The notes under the pieces were generated by a model, which did not search any database, was not told where the DNA came from, and saw only the letters and a program-made list of their open reading frames with translations. The position numbers were made by a program, and so were the translations under genes. DNA of 64,000 bases, taken from assembly GCF_030734285.1 (NCBI RefSeq), contig NZ_CP132294.1, positions 558,001 through 622,000 of the forward strand, given 5' to 3'. Source of the DNA: Natronococcus sp. AD-5. GTDB lineage: Archaea > Halobacteriota > Halobacteria > Halobacteriales > Natrialbaceae. Shown piece by piece: positions 9,500 to 18,104 of this stretch; the stretch's first letter is position 1; each line of letters opens with the position of its first letter.

Positions 9500-11731
9500 T
9501 CACCGCTCGTTTGCGGCCCGATCGGCGGCCGCGCGCACCGTTTCGGCGGACAGCGACGAGAGCGGGACGAGTTCCCCGCCGGTTTCGCCGGCGACCAGTT
9601 CGGAGAGGCCGGCGCGGGAATCGTCGCCGGCGTCGACGACGATCACGCGCGTCTCCGGTCCTCGCAACGCGCGAGCGGCCCGCCGGGTCGCCGCAGTCGG
9701 GCTTCCGTCGGCGACGTTCGCCCGCCCGTCCGTCACGAGAACGACGACCGCGGCGTCCGACTCCGCGCGCTCGAGAACGTCGTGTGCGGTCTCGAGGCCC
9801 GCCGGAAGTGGCGTTCGATCGCCCGACGGCAACTCCTTGAGGTGGCGCGCGGCGAGGCCGACGTTGTCCGTGGGGGGTAACAGCACGTCGGCGTCGTCGC
9901 CCGCGAAGGCGACGAACGCGACCTCGTCGCGCTGCTCGTAGCTGTCTCGCAGCAGGTCGAGGACGACGCCCTTGGCGGCGCGCATCGCCGGCCGCATCGA
10001 GGCGCTGGCGTCGACGGCGAAGACGATCGTCGCCGACGCCTCGCCGGCGCGGACCGCCCGCCGGAGGTCTCGCTTCTCGACTCGAGCGTCGCCGCGGGCC
10101 GCGGCCGAGCGAACCGACGCCGCCGCGTCGATGGGGCCGTCGCCCAAGGCGGGTTCCGTCCGGACGCGAGCCCCGCGGTTGTCGACGCTCGGCGCCGCGT
10201 TCGCTCGCGACCCGCCCGCTCCCGATCCGTTCCGGTTCTCGACCGCCGGGGACTCGAGGTCCGGGGTCGTCGCCTCGCCGACGTCGGCGATGTCGGCGCG
10301 CCGCTGGCCGGGAACGAGCGGCTGGGCTTCCTCGTCCTCCTCGTCGGTCTCGTCGTTCTCGTCCGAACCCTCGCTCGAATCGTCGGTGTCGAAGTCGCCG
10401 CCCTCGCCGTCGCCGGCGCCGGTCTCGGCGGGAGACGGCTCGCCGTCGGACGGCCGCTCGGCGTCGCCGGGTCGGCGCTCGGAGCCGGAGTCGGACTCGC
10501 CCGACTCGGCGTCGTCGCCATCGTTCGACTCGCCGAACCCGTCGTCGTTTCCGGACTCGGTATCGACGCCGTCGCCGCGGTCGTCACTACCCTCGCCGCC
10601 GGACCCAGTTCCCGTCTCATCGTCGTCGCGCTCGTCCGCAGACTCGCCCTCGTCGGATTCTTCGTCCTCAGTTTCCCCGTCGCCTCCTTCCTCGGCAGGG
10701 GGCTCGTCGAAGCGATCCTCGAGCAGGTCCTCGAGGTCCGGTTCGTCTTCGAACGGCGTACTCCGGAGGCGATGGGGAAGCGCGTAGCTCGCCGCCTCGC
10801 GGACGTCCGACTCGACGACCGTCGCGCGGCCCTCGAGCGCGGCGAGGGTCATCGCGGCGCGGGCGGTCGCCACGTCGCCGCGGTGGCCGTCGACGCCGGC
10901 CTCGAGGCAGAGTTCGGCGATCTCCTCTTTGAACTCGGTCGGGAGGGAGACGCTCGAGAGCAGGTCGCGGGCCTCGGCCAGCTCGTCCCGAAGCCGCCCG
11001 ACGTCGTCGGCGTACGTCGCCGACGGGTCGGCGCGTTCGTCGCGGGCGAGCGTCCGGTCGATGATCTCGACGCGGTCGTCGATCTCCCGGCAGCCCTCGA
11101 CGGTCGCCCGGAGTGCGAACCGATCGCGCAGCTGCGGGCGCAGGTCGCCCTCCTCGGGGTTCATCGTCCCGATCAGCGTGAAGTTCGCGGGATGGGAGAC
11201 GCTCACCCCGTCCCGTTCGACCGTGTTGACGCCGCTCGCGGCCGCGTCGAGGATGACGTCGACGAGGTGGTCGTCGAGGAGATTGACCTCGTCGACGTAG
11301 AGGAGGCCCCGGTTCGCGCGGGCCAGGAGGCCGGGATCGAAGTCGGCCGCGCCGGCCAGCGCGTCCTCGACCGAGAGGGTCCCGACGACCCGGTCTAGAG
11401 TCGCCCCCAGCGGGAGGGTGACGAGCGGAACGGACCGCGTCTCGACGGGGCGGTCGTCTGGATTACGGTCGCGACAGTCCGCACACTGCAGCGCCGGATC
11501 GTCGGGTGCACAGCCGTACGGACAGTCCGCGACGGTCCGCTGGTCGGGCAGCAGGTCGACGAGCCCTCGAACGGCGGTCGACTTCGCGGTTCCCTTCTCG
11601 CCGACGATCAGCGCGCCGTCGAGGTCGTCGTTCGCCGCGACGGTCAGCAGGACGCGCTTGAGCTCCGACTGTCCGACGATCGCCGGAAAGGGGATCGACG
11701 ACAGGTTTTTGCCCCCGGCGTTTGCAACCAT
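9500..11731 (-). CDS. chlID: Fused magnesium/cobalt-chelatase ATPase (ChlI-ChlD type)
   Basis: A 743-residue fusion. The N-terminal AAA+ module (about 1-330) has Walker A GEKGTAKS at 44-51, a four-Cys insertion near CPYGCAPDDPALQCADC, and Walker B in LLYVDEVNLLDDH. A hyperacidic linker (about 335-500) follows. The C-terminal von Willebrand A domain has the MIDAS motif DASAS near residue 572. In bacteria these modules are separate I and D subunits that drive metal insertion by a large H-type subunit. Here the partner is clearly CobN, whose gene diverges 34 bp away. The start was set at the ATG at 11729-11731 because a longer frame would overlap the promoter region. The usual CobS/CobT partners are absent, so ChlID probably energises CobN. 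Confidence 0.9.
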   Translation of the reverse strand: MVANAGGKNLSSIPFPAIVGQSELKRVLLTVAANDDLDGALIVGEKGTAKSTAVRGLVDLLPDQRTVADCPYGCAPDDPALQCADCRDRNPDDRPVETRSVPLVTLPLGATLDRVVGTLSVEDALAGAADFDPGLLARANRGLLYVDEVNLLDDHLVDVILDAAASGVNTVERDGVSVSHPANFTLIGTMNPEEGDLRPQLRDRFALRATVEGCREIDDRVEIIDRTLARDERADPSATYADDVGRLRDELAEARDLLSSVSLPTEFKEEIAELCLEAGVDGHRGDVATARAAMTLAALEGRATVVESDVREAASYALPHRLRSTPFEDEPDLEDLLEDRFDEPPAEEGGDGETEDEESDEGESADERDDDETGTGSGGEGSDDRGDGVDTESGNDDGFGESNDGDDAESGESDSGSERRPGDAERPSDGEPSPAETGAGDGEGGDFDTDDSSEGSDENDETDEEDEEAQPLVPGQRRADIADVGEATTPDLESPAVENRNGSGAGGSRANAAPSVDNRGARVRTEPALGDGPIDAAASVRSAAARGDARVEKRDLRRAVRAGEASATIVFAVDASASMRPAMRAAKGVVLDLLRDSYEQRDEVAFVAFAGDDADVLLPPTDNVGLAARHLKELPSGDRTPLPAGLETAHDVLERAESDAAVVVLVTDGRANVADGSPTAATRRAARALRGPETRVIVVDAGDDSRAGLSELVAGETGGELVPLSSLSAETVRAAADRAANER

Positions 11732-11765
11732 ACTTGCGCTAATACAACAGAGGTTTAAAAAATCG
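11732..11765. promoter_or_regulatory. 34-bp divergent promoter region, chlID/cobN
   Basis: The two start codons face away from each other across only 34 bp. A TTTAAA-containing AT tract at 11754-11762 is 24-31 nt upstream of the chlID ATG on the minus strand, a good TATA position for a leaderless transcript. On the plus strand the same tract is too close to the cobN ATG to be its TATA box. cobN may use the weaker GCTAATA at 11738-11744. Such tight spacing implies the promoters interfere or are co-regulated. Confidence 0.5.
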
Positions 11766-14700
11766 ATGACACGCATCGGGATCTACACCGCGACGGAGAA
11801 CGAACTCGGTTCGATCGGCGAGGCCGCCGAGCGACTCGAGGGCGTCGAACTGGTCGTCCGATCGGAGAGCGACCTCGAGGACGAATCCGACGTCGAGTCG
11901 TTCGTCGAGGAACTGCGCGACGCCGCGGCGGCGATTCTCTGGCTGCACGGCGCCGAGGATAGCATGCCCGGCTACGACTACGCCGCGGGTGCGCTCGAGG
12001 AGGCGAGCGTCCCGCTGATCGTGAAGTCGACCGGCGACGCCTTCGCCTTCGAGGACACGACGGTCGCCGAGGAGCACCGCGAGCGGGTCTACGACTACCT
12101 CGAGAAGGGCGGAACGATCAACGTCGAGAACTGCTGTCGGTTCCTCGCGGCCGAGTACGAGGGTCGCGACCTCGCGTACGACGAGCCGACCGAACTCCCG
12201 ACGGAGGGCGTCTACCACCCCGACTATCCGGGAGCGGGGTACGAGGAACTGCTCGAGAGCCGTGACCCCGCGAAGCCGACGGTTGCGGTCTGGTTCTACG
12301 AATCCCACTGGACCCACGAGAACACGCGGTACGTCGACGCGCAGGTCCGGGCGCTCGAGGAGCAGGGAGCGAACGCCCTGCCGATCTTCTGTAACCCGGC
12401 GACCGATACGGACGAGCAGGAGGACGCCGAGTGGGTGACCGACGAGTGGCTCATCGACGATGCGGGCCGGCCGACCGTCGACGCCGTCCTCTCCTCGTTC
12501 ATGTTCTCGCTCTCGATGGACGAGCGCGGACGCAGCGCCAGCGACGAGGGCCAGCGCGCCGAGGACGTCTTCCTCGATCGCCTCGGCGTGCCGGTGCTCC
12601 AGACGGTGACGACGATGCGCTCCCGGTCGCGGTACCAGTCGAGCGACACCGGCGTGATGGGCTTCGAACTCGCGCTCTCGGTCGCGCTGCCGGAGTTCGA
12701 CGGCAACGTGATCACGCACCCGATCTCGGGCAAGGAGCGCACCGACGACGAGGCCGGCATCGGCTCCGCGCCGAAACACCACTTCCCGATCGAAGGCCGG
12801 ATCGACCACGCGACGCGGCTCGCGGTCAACTGGGCGCGACTGCGACACACCCCCAACGAGGAGAAACGGATCGCCGTCGTCCTGCACAACTACCCGCCGA
12901 GCGACGACGGGATCGGGACCGCGTTCGGTCTCGATAGCCCCGAGAGCACGGTCAACCTGCTCGAGGAGCTCGAGGCCCGAAACTACGACCTCGGCGGCGA
13001 GATGCCGGACGACGGCCGGACGCTCGTCGAGCAACTCACGTCGCAACTCACGCTCGAGGACCGCTGGGTCGCGCCGGAGGACGTCCGGGACCTGTCGGTC
13101 GACATCGTCTCGCCGGATACCTACGCGGGCTGGTTCGAATCCGCAGACGAACGGTTCCAGGAAAACGTTATCGAGGAGTGGGGCGAGGTTCCGGACCGAC
13201 CGTTCGCCGTTCCGGGCGTCGAATTCGGAAACGTCCTTGTGACGGTTCAGCCCCCGCGCGGCTTCGGAATGGATCCCTCGAAGGTTTACCACGACTCCGA
13301 TCTCCAGCCGCCGCACGACTACTACGCCTTCTACGGCTGGCTGCGCAACGCGTTCGAGGCCGATGCGGTCGTCCACCTCGGCACGCACGGCAGCCTCGAG
13401 TGGCTCCCCGGCAAGACCGTCGGGCTCGACGGGGAAAGCGCGCCCGATCAGCTCGTGGACGACCTGCCGAACGTCTACCCCTACATCGTCAACAACCCCG
13501 GCGAGGGGACCCAGGCCAAGCGCCGTTCGTACGCGGCGATCGTCGACTACCTCACGCCCGTCATGCGGTCGGCGGGCACCTACGACGAGCTCTCGGAACT
13601 CGAGGAGCTCGCGAACCAGTACCGGGAGGCCGGGATGGAGGACGCCCGCGCCGACGACGGCGACCACCTCGAGACGCTGATCCGCGAGAAGGTCGCGGAA
13701 CTCGACCTCGCCGTCGAACTCGGAATTTCGGGCACCATCGACGAGAAGGCCGACGTTCGCGGCCCCGACGAGGCGGGTTCGACGCTCGCCGAGGGCGACG
13801 TGGACGGCGACAACGTCGACGTCGACGAACTCGTCGAGCGCGTCCACGAGTACCTCACCGACGTCAAGACGACCCAGATCCGGCTCGGACTTCACACCAT
13901 GTCCGAGCCGCCGGCCGACGAGCGCCTGGTCGAGTACCTCGTCGCGCTCACCCGGCTCGAGAACCCCGGCGCGCCGAGCCTGCGCGGGAGCGTCGCCGGC
14001 GCGCTCGGCGTGGATTACGAGACGATGCTCGAGTCGCCCGGCGAGTACGACGACGCGCTCGGCATGACCTACGCCGAGGCCGCCGACGTCGTCCACGAGA
14101 CGAGCCTCAAACTGGTCGAGACGCTGGCCGAGCACGGCTTCGACGTCCCCGAATCCGAGCGGGACGCCGGACCGGACGACGAAGTGAACATGAACCTGCT
14201 CGTCGTCGACCTCGAGACGATCGGCGACGCGCGAGCGACGTCGGGCGCTCACGACGACCTCCGAGAAGTCCTCGCGTACATCTGCGAGGAGGCCCAGCCC
14301 CGCGTCCAGGGCGCCGAGGGCGAGATTCCCAGAACCGCGGACGCGCTCTCGGGCGAGTACGTTCCGCCGGGCGGCTCCGGCGCGCCGACCCGCGGCGGCG
14401 TCGACCTGCTGCCCACGGCGCGGAACTTCTACACGCTCGACCCGCGCAAGGTGCCCGCCAAGCCCGCCTGGCAGGTCGGGAGGGAAGTCGCGGAGGGCGT
14501 GCTCGAGCGCCACCGCGAGGAGAGCGCGGCGCGACGCGCCGCGGAACGGTCGAGTAGCGCGGAACGGAGTTCCGCGGACAGTCACGCGGCGAAGCCGCGA
14601 GACGACGGCGACGAGCCGGAGCCGCGAGACGGCGAGTACCCCGAGGAAATCGGCGTCGTCGCCTGGGGCACCCCTACCGTCCGTACCCGCGGCGAGACGA

Positions 14701-15758
14701 TCGCGCAGGTGCTCGCGATGATGGGCGTCGAGCCGCGGTGGACCGACGCCGGCCGGATCGACGATGTCGAGCCGATTCCGCTCGATGAGCTGGATCGGCC
14801 CCGAATCGACGTGACGACGCGCGTCTCGGGACTGTTCCGCGACGCCTTCCCCGCTGCGGCGGGCGTCATCCACGACGCCGTGGACGCCGTGGTCGACCTC
14901 GACGAACCCCACGAGATGAACTACGTGAAGAAGCACGTCGAGGAGGAGCAGGCGGAACTCGAGGCGGACGGACTCGACGAATCCGACGCCCGCAAGGCGG
15001 CCAAACACCGCGTCTTCACCACGAAGCCCGGCGGCTACGGCGCCGGGACGAACAAGGCCGTCGACGAGGGCAACTGGGACGACCGCTCCGACCTCGCCTC
15101 CGTCTACGTCCAGTGGGGCGGCTACGCCATGGGCTCGAGAGGGCGCGTCTCGGACGCCCACGACGCCTTCGAACGCCGCCTCTCGAGCGTCGACGCCACC
15201 GTCAAGATCGAAGACACGATGGAGCAGGACGAGTTCGACTCCTCGGACTGGTACGCCTTCCACGGCGGATTTATCTCCGCGGTCTCCGAGATCTCGGGCG
15301 AAGAACCCGCCTCCTACGTCGGCGACTCCTCGGACCCGGACAACGTCGACGTCTACACGAACGAGGAGAAGGTTCGCAAGGCGATGCGCTCGCGGGTGTT
15401 GAACCCCGACTGGCTCGAGTCCATGGAGGAGCACGGCTACAAGGGCGCCGGCGACCTCTCGACGACAGTCGACGTGACGCTGGGGTGGGACGCCACGACC
15501 GGCGTCGTGAGCGACACCCTCTGGGCGGAGGTCGCCGAGAAGTTCGCCTTCGACGCGGATCGTCAGGAGTGGATGCGCGACGTCAATCCCTGGGCCCTCG
15601 AGTCCATCACGGACGCGCTGCTCGAGGCGATCGAGCGCGACCTCTGGGACGCAGACGAGGAGACGGTCGACCGCCTGTGCGACCTGAACCTCGAGGTCGA
15701 GGGCGATCTCGAGGCGCGGACGACCAACCCCGCTGTGGAGGTGGCGGACGATGACTGA
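11766..15758 (+). CDS. cobN: Cobaltochelatase large subunit CobN
   Basis: A 1330-residue CobN/ChlH-type chelatase, slightly longer than bacterial CobN. Recognisable stretches include HLGTHGSLEWLPGKTVGL, NNPGEGTQAKRRS, SGAPTRGGVDLLPTARNFY and the late YVQWGGYAMGS. The subunit binds the corrin or porphyrin and inserts the divalent metal at the cost of ATP from the I/D subunits. A hyperacidic and Ser/Arg-rich insertion (about residues 915-960) looks like a halophile-specific linker. It overlaps cbiC by 8 nt, so it is translationally coupled. In the oxygen-dependent pathway CobN acts late on hydrogenobyrinate diamide, yet this genome also has early-type CbiX. The true substrate in haloarchaea is therefore uncertain. 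Confidence 0.92.
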   Translation: MTRIGIYTATENELGSIGEAAERLEGVELVVRSESDLEDESDVESFVEELRDAAAAILWLHGAEDSMPGYDYAAGALEEASVPLIVKSTGDAFAFEDTTVAEEHRERVYDYLEKGGTINVENCCRFLAAEYEGRDLAYDEPTELPTEGVYHPDYPGAGYEELLESRDPAKPTVAVWFYESHWTHENTRYVDAQVRALEEQGANALPIFCNPATDTDEQEDAEWVTDEWLIDDAGRPTVDAVLSSFMFSLSMDERGRSASDEGQRAEDVFLDRLGVPVLQTVTTMRSRSRYQSSDTGVMGFELALSVALPEFDGNVITHPISGKERTDDEAGIGSAPKHHFPIEGRIDHATRLAVNWARLRHTPNEEKRIAVVLHNYPPSDDGIGTAFGLDSPESTVNLLEELEARNYDLGGEMPDDGRTLVEQLTSQLTLEDRWVAPEDVRDLSVDIVSPDTYAGWFESADERFQENVIEEWGEVPDRPFAVPGVEFGNVLVTVQPPRGFGMDPSKVYHDSDLQPPHDYYAFYGWLRNAFEADAVVHLGTHGSLEWLPGKTVGLDGESAPDQLVDDLPNVYPYIVNNPGEGTQAKRRSYAAIVDYLTPVMRSAGTYDELSELEELANQYREAGMEDARADDGDHLETLIREKVAELDLAVELGISGTIDEKADVRGPDEAGSTLAEGDVDGDNVDVDELVERVHEYLTDVKTTQIRLGLHTMSEPPADERLVEYLVALTRLENPGAPSLRGSVAGALGVDYETMLESPGEYDDALGMTYAEAADVVHETSLKLVETLAEHGFDVPESERDAGPDDEVNMNLLVVDLETIGDARATSGAHDDLREVLAYICEEAQPRVQGAEGEIPRTADALSGEYVPPGGSGAPTRGGVDLLPTARNFYTLDPRKVPAKPAWQVGREVAEGVLERHREESAARRAAERSSSAERSSADSHAAKPRDDGDEPEPRDGEYPEEIGVVAWGTPTVRTRGETIAQVLAMMGVEPRWTDAGRIDDVEPIPLDELDRPRIDVTTRVSGLFRDAFPAAAGVIHDAVDAVVDLDEPHEMNYVKKHVEEEQAELEADGLDESDARKAAKHRVFTTKPGGYGAGTNKAVDEGNWDDRSDLASVYVQWGGYAMGSRGRVSDAHDAFERRLSSVDATVKIEDTMEQDEFDSSDWYAFHGGFISAVSEISGEEPASYVGDSSDPDNVDVYTNEEKVRKAMRSRVLNPDWLESMEEHGYKGAGDLSTTVDVTLGWDATTGVVSDTLWAEVAEKFAFDADRQEWMRDVNPWALESITDALLEAIERDLWDADEETVDRLCDLNLEVEGDLEARTTNPAVEVADDD

Positions 15759-16500
15759 CGGCGAAGGGGCGTTCGAAGAGGAGTACGCCGACCTCGGCGC
15801 CACCACCCGGGACGCGATGGAGATCGCCGAGACGAGCATGGACATCGTCCGGCAGTTCGTCCCCGACGAGACGCTGGCCGACCGAATCCGCCAGAAATCG
15901 GTTCACTCGATGGGCGACATCGAGTTCCAGCACCTGCTCGAGTTCACCGGCGGCGACGGGATCGGCGACGACGAGGACGCGCCGGTCCGCGCCGGCGCTC
16001 GAGCGGTGCTCGAGGAGGCGACCATCGTCACGGACATCACGATGGCCAAAGCCGGCATCACGAGCCGCGGCCACGACTGCGAGACGCGCAAAGCCATCGG
16101 CAACGGCGCCGAACTCGCCAAGGAGACGGGGATGACCCGGACCGCCGCCTCGGTGCTCGAACTCGACAAGCGGGGCGTCTACGACGGTGCCATCGCGGTC
16201 GTCGGCAACGCGCCGACGGCGGCGTTCGCCCTCGCGGACTGCGTCGATAACGGCACCCGTCCTGCCGCGATCGTCGCGACGCCGGTCGGGTTCGTCAAGG
16301 CCGAGGAGAGCCGCCAGCGCGTCCGCGAGGTCAGCGAGGCGCACGACGTGCCGGCGATCACGAACGTCGGACGGCGCGGCGGCAGCGGCCTCGCAGCCGC
16401 CTTGACGAACGAGCTGATCCACGTCGCGACGGACGTGCGGACGGGCGAGCTCGAGCTGGATCTCGACGCCGAGACTCGAGCGGGGAACCAAAACCGATGA
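15751..16500 (+). CDS. cbiC: Cobalt-precorrin-8 methylmutase
   Basis: A 249-residue CbiC/CobH homologue that moves the C11 methyl group to C12 to make cobyrinic acid. SVHSMGDIEFQHLLEF contains the active-site His region, and ITDITMAKAGI, VGNAPTAAF and VGFVKAEESR are family blocks. The C-terminus is slightly extended and acidic. It starts inside the last codons of cobN and overlaps cbiE by 4 nt, so cobN-cbiC-cbiE is one operon. Confidence 0.93.
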   Translation: MTDGEGAFEEEYADLGATTRDAMEIAETSMDIVRQFVPDETLADRIRQKSVHSMGDIEFQHLLEFTGGDGIGDDEDAPVRAGARAVLEEATIVTDITMAKAGITSRGHDCETRKAIGNGAELAKETGMTRTAASVLELDKRGVYDGAIAVVGNAPTAAFALADCVDNGTRPAAIVATPVGFVKAEESRQRVREVSEAHDVPAITNVGRRGGSGLAAALTNELIHVATDVRTGELELDLDAETRAGNQNR

Positions 16501-17282
16501 GCGGCGAGTACGACCTCGACGCGGGGCCGGATCCGGCGACGTTCGCGTCGGGAGCCGCCGAACCCGACATCGACGAGGAGGCGGACGATCCCGTGTACGC
16601 CGTTGGCGTCGGCCCCGGAAACCCGGAGTTCCTCACGCCTCGCGGGCGGCGAGCCATCCGGGAGGCGGACGTCGTCGTCGGCTTCACGACGGTCGTGGAG
16701 TTCGTCGAGGATTACACCGACGCCGATCTGCTGACCTGTGGCTACAAGGACGAGGCCGCCGCGCTCGAGGAGTTCGGTGAGCGCGTTGCCGCCGGCGAGC
16801 GCGGGACGGCGGTCGCGATGGGCGACCCCAACCACTCGGGCTACCAGTTCGTCGGCAAGGTGCAGGATGCCGCCGAGTCCGCCGCTCCTGAACGGCCGGT
16901 TCGCGTCGTTCCGGGCATCTCCTCGCTCCAGATGGCCGCGAGCCGCGCTCGGACCCCGATGGAGGACGCGGAGTTCGTCACGCTCCACAAGAGCGGCGAC
17001 CTCGCGGCCGACATGAACCGGCTCGCCGAAGCCGTCCACGATCGGCACCTCCTCGTGCTGCCGCGCCCGTTCGATCGGATGCCCGGCGACATCGCCGCCT
17101 TCCTGCTCGAGCGAGGCGCCGAGCCGGACCTCGAGGCGCTGGTACTCGAAAAGCTGACTCACGAGGACGAGGAAATTCACCGATTCACGCTCTCGGAGCT
17201 GTCGGCGCACGCCGGCGGCGACGGCCGGGAGGACACGCCGTTCTCCGATCTGGTCGTACTCGCGGTGCGACAGTCGGTGTAG
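16497..17282 (+). CDS. cbiE: Cobalt-precorrin-7 C5-methyltransferase
   Basis: A 261-residue SAM-dependent tetrapyrrole methylase. VYAVGVGPGNPEFLT is the N-terminal GxGxG block and VVPGISSLQMAASR is the central block. It is shorter than CbiL, CbiF and CbiH and lacks their insertions; the SLQMAASR form is typical of CbiE. It methylates C5, and CbiT (encoded at 25066) does the matching C15 methylation and decarboxylation. In many bacteria the two are fused as CobL; here they sit in separate operons 8 kb apart. About 35 N-terminal acidic residues precede the fold. Confidence 0.88.
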   Translation: MSGEYDLDAGPDPATFASGAAEPDIDEEADDPVYAVGVGPGNPEFLTPRGRRAIREADVVVGFTTVVEFVEDYTDADLLTCGYKDEAAALEEFGERVAAGERGTAVAMGDPNHSGYQFVGKVQDAAESAAPERPVRVVPGISSLQMAASRARTPMEDAEFVTLHKSGDLAADMNRLAEAVHDRHLLVLPRPFDRMPGDIAAFLLERGAEPDLEALVLEKLTHEDEEIHRFTLSELSAHAGGDGREDTPFSDLVVLAVRQSV

Positions 17283-17361
17283 GACGCACGGAGTACCGGC
17301 GTGCGACTTTTACCGAGTGTTCGCCTCACCGCAGCCGGCCGCGCCGCATTCGTATTTTCAG

Positions 17362-17685
17362 TTACGCCGCGTTCGCGTCGTCCCCTCCGTCCGCGTCCGG
17401 GATCGGCTCGACGCGGAAGACGTAGTCTTCGTACGCGTCCTCGAGATTCGCCGGACTCTCTTCGGCGGTGTGTTCGCGACAGAGAGCGGCCTCTGCCTCG
17501 ACGGCGCCGTGACCGGTTTCTTCCTGGTATCGCTCGAGGACGACGAACCGGGGCGGCTTGTCGCAGCCGCGACGGTGGCACTCACGTGACGGCCCCGAAG
17601 CGTCGCCCTTCTTCTGGTCGCCACCGTCCGCGTTTTCCCGCTTCCCGCGGCTGACCTGGTTTCGACGCTCTTTCTCGTCGGTCAT
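17362..17685 (-). CDS. Small putative zinc-binding protein, uncharacterised
   Basis: A 107-residue hydrophilic protein. A charged, probably disordered N-terminal third is followed by a compact region with CHRRGC near residue 36 and CREH near residue 70, a possible C-x4-C/C-x2-H zinc site. It ends in an acidic tail. I do not recognise the family. It is convergent with cbiE and stands alone. Codon use and acidic composition fit a real gene. Confidence 0.6.
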   Translation of the reverse strand: MTDEKERRNQVSRGKRENADGGDQKKGDASGPSRECHRRGCDKPPRFVVLERYQEETGHGAVEAEAALCREHTAEESPANLEDAYEDYVFRVEPIPDADGGDDANAA

Positions 17686-17797
17686 ATCGTGGCAGAGGGG
17701 AAGGATCCGGATAACGCTATGGTCGGCGATCCCGGCTCCGACGGACGGGGCGCCGTCGTCGAGTGAACCCGCACCAGCAGCGAAAAGAACGCCGTCG

Positions 17798-17965
17798 CTA
17801 CTCGTCCTCAGTATATTCGCGAAGGACCGTAGAAACGGTCGTGATAACCTCCTCGATGGCGACGGCGTTCGTCTTTCTGAGGTCGCCGTCCTGTGCTTCG
17901 CCGAGGTGCCGAATCGCCTCCCGAAGGTGGTGCTCGGTTCGGTCTTCGGTTTCCTCAGTCATTGC
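17798..17965 (-). CDS. Short acidic helical protein, uncharacterised
   Basis: A 55-residue protein starting MTEETEDRTEHHL. It is mostly helical and ends in EYTEDE. The frame stays open upstream to 18097 (MLDRASQKRS), which would give 99 residues. I prefer the short form because CTTAACG near 17995 is TATA-like at about 28 nt, and because the long form would begin only 7 bp from the divergent formate-dehydrogenase operon start. The function is unknown. Confidence 0.5.
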   Translation of the reverse strand, partial: AMTEETEDRTEHHLREAIRHLGEAQDGDLRKTNAVAIEEVITTVSTVLREYTEDE

Positions 17966-18104
17966 GAGTCGACGAACGTAGTCGACTCGATCCGTTAAGT
18001 CCGTCGGTGGGCGATCTGTCACGCGGTCCTGAACGTCTTCATCGACTGTGAACCGGCAACGGACTGCACTACGCTTTTGGGACGCTCTGTCAAGCATAGT
18101 AGCT

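Noticed and set aside
11739-15845. 1368-codon minus-strand frame opposite cobN
   Set aside because: It is a shadow of cobN; the composition is Arg/Val/His-rich and the opposite strand has complete CobN motifs.
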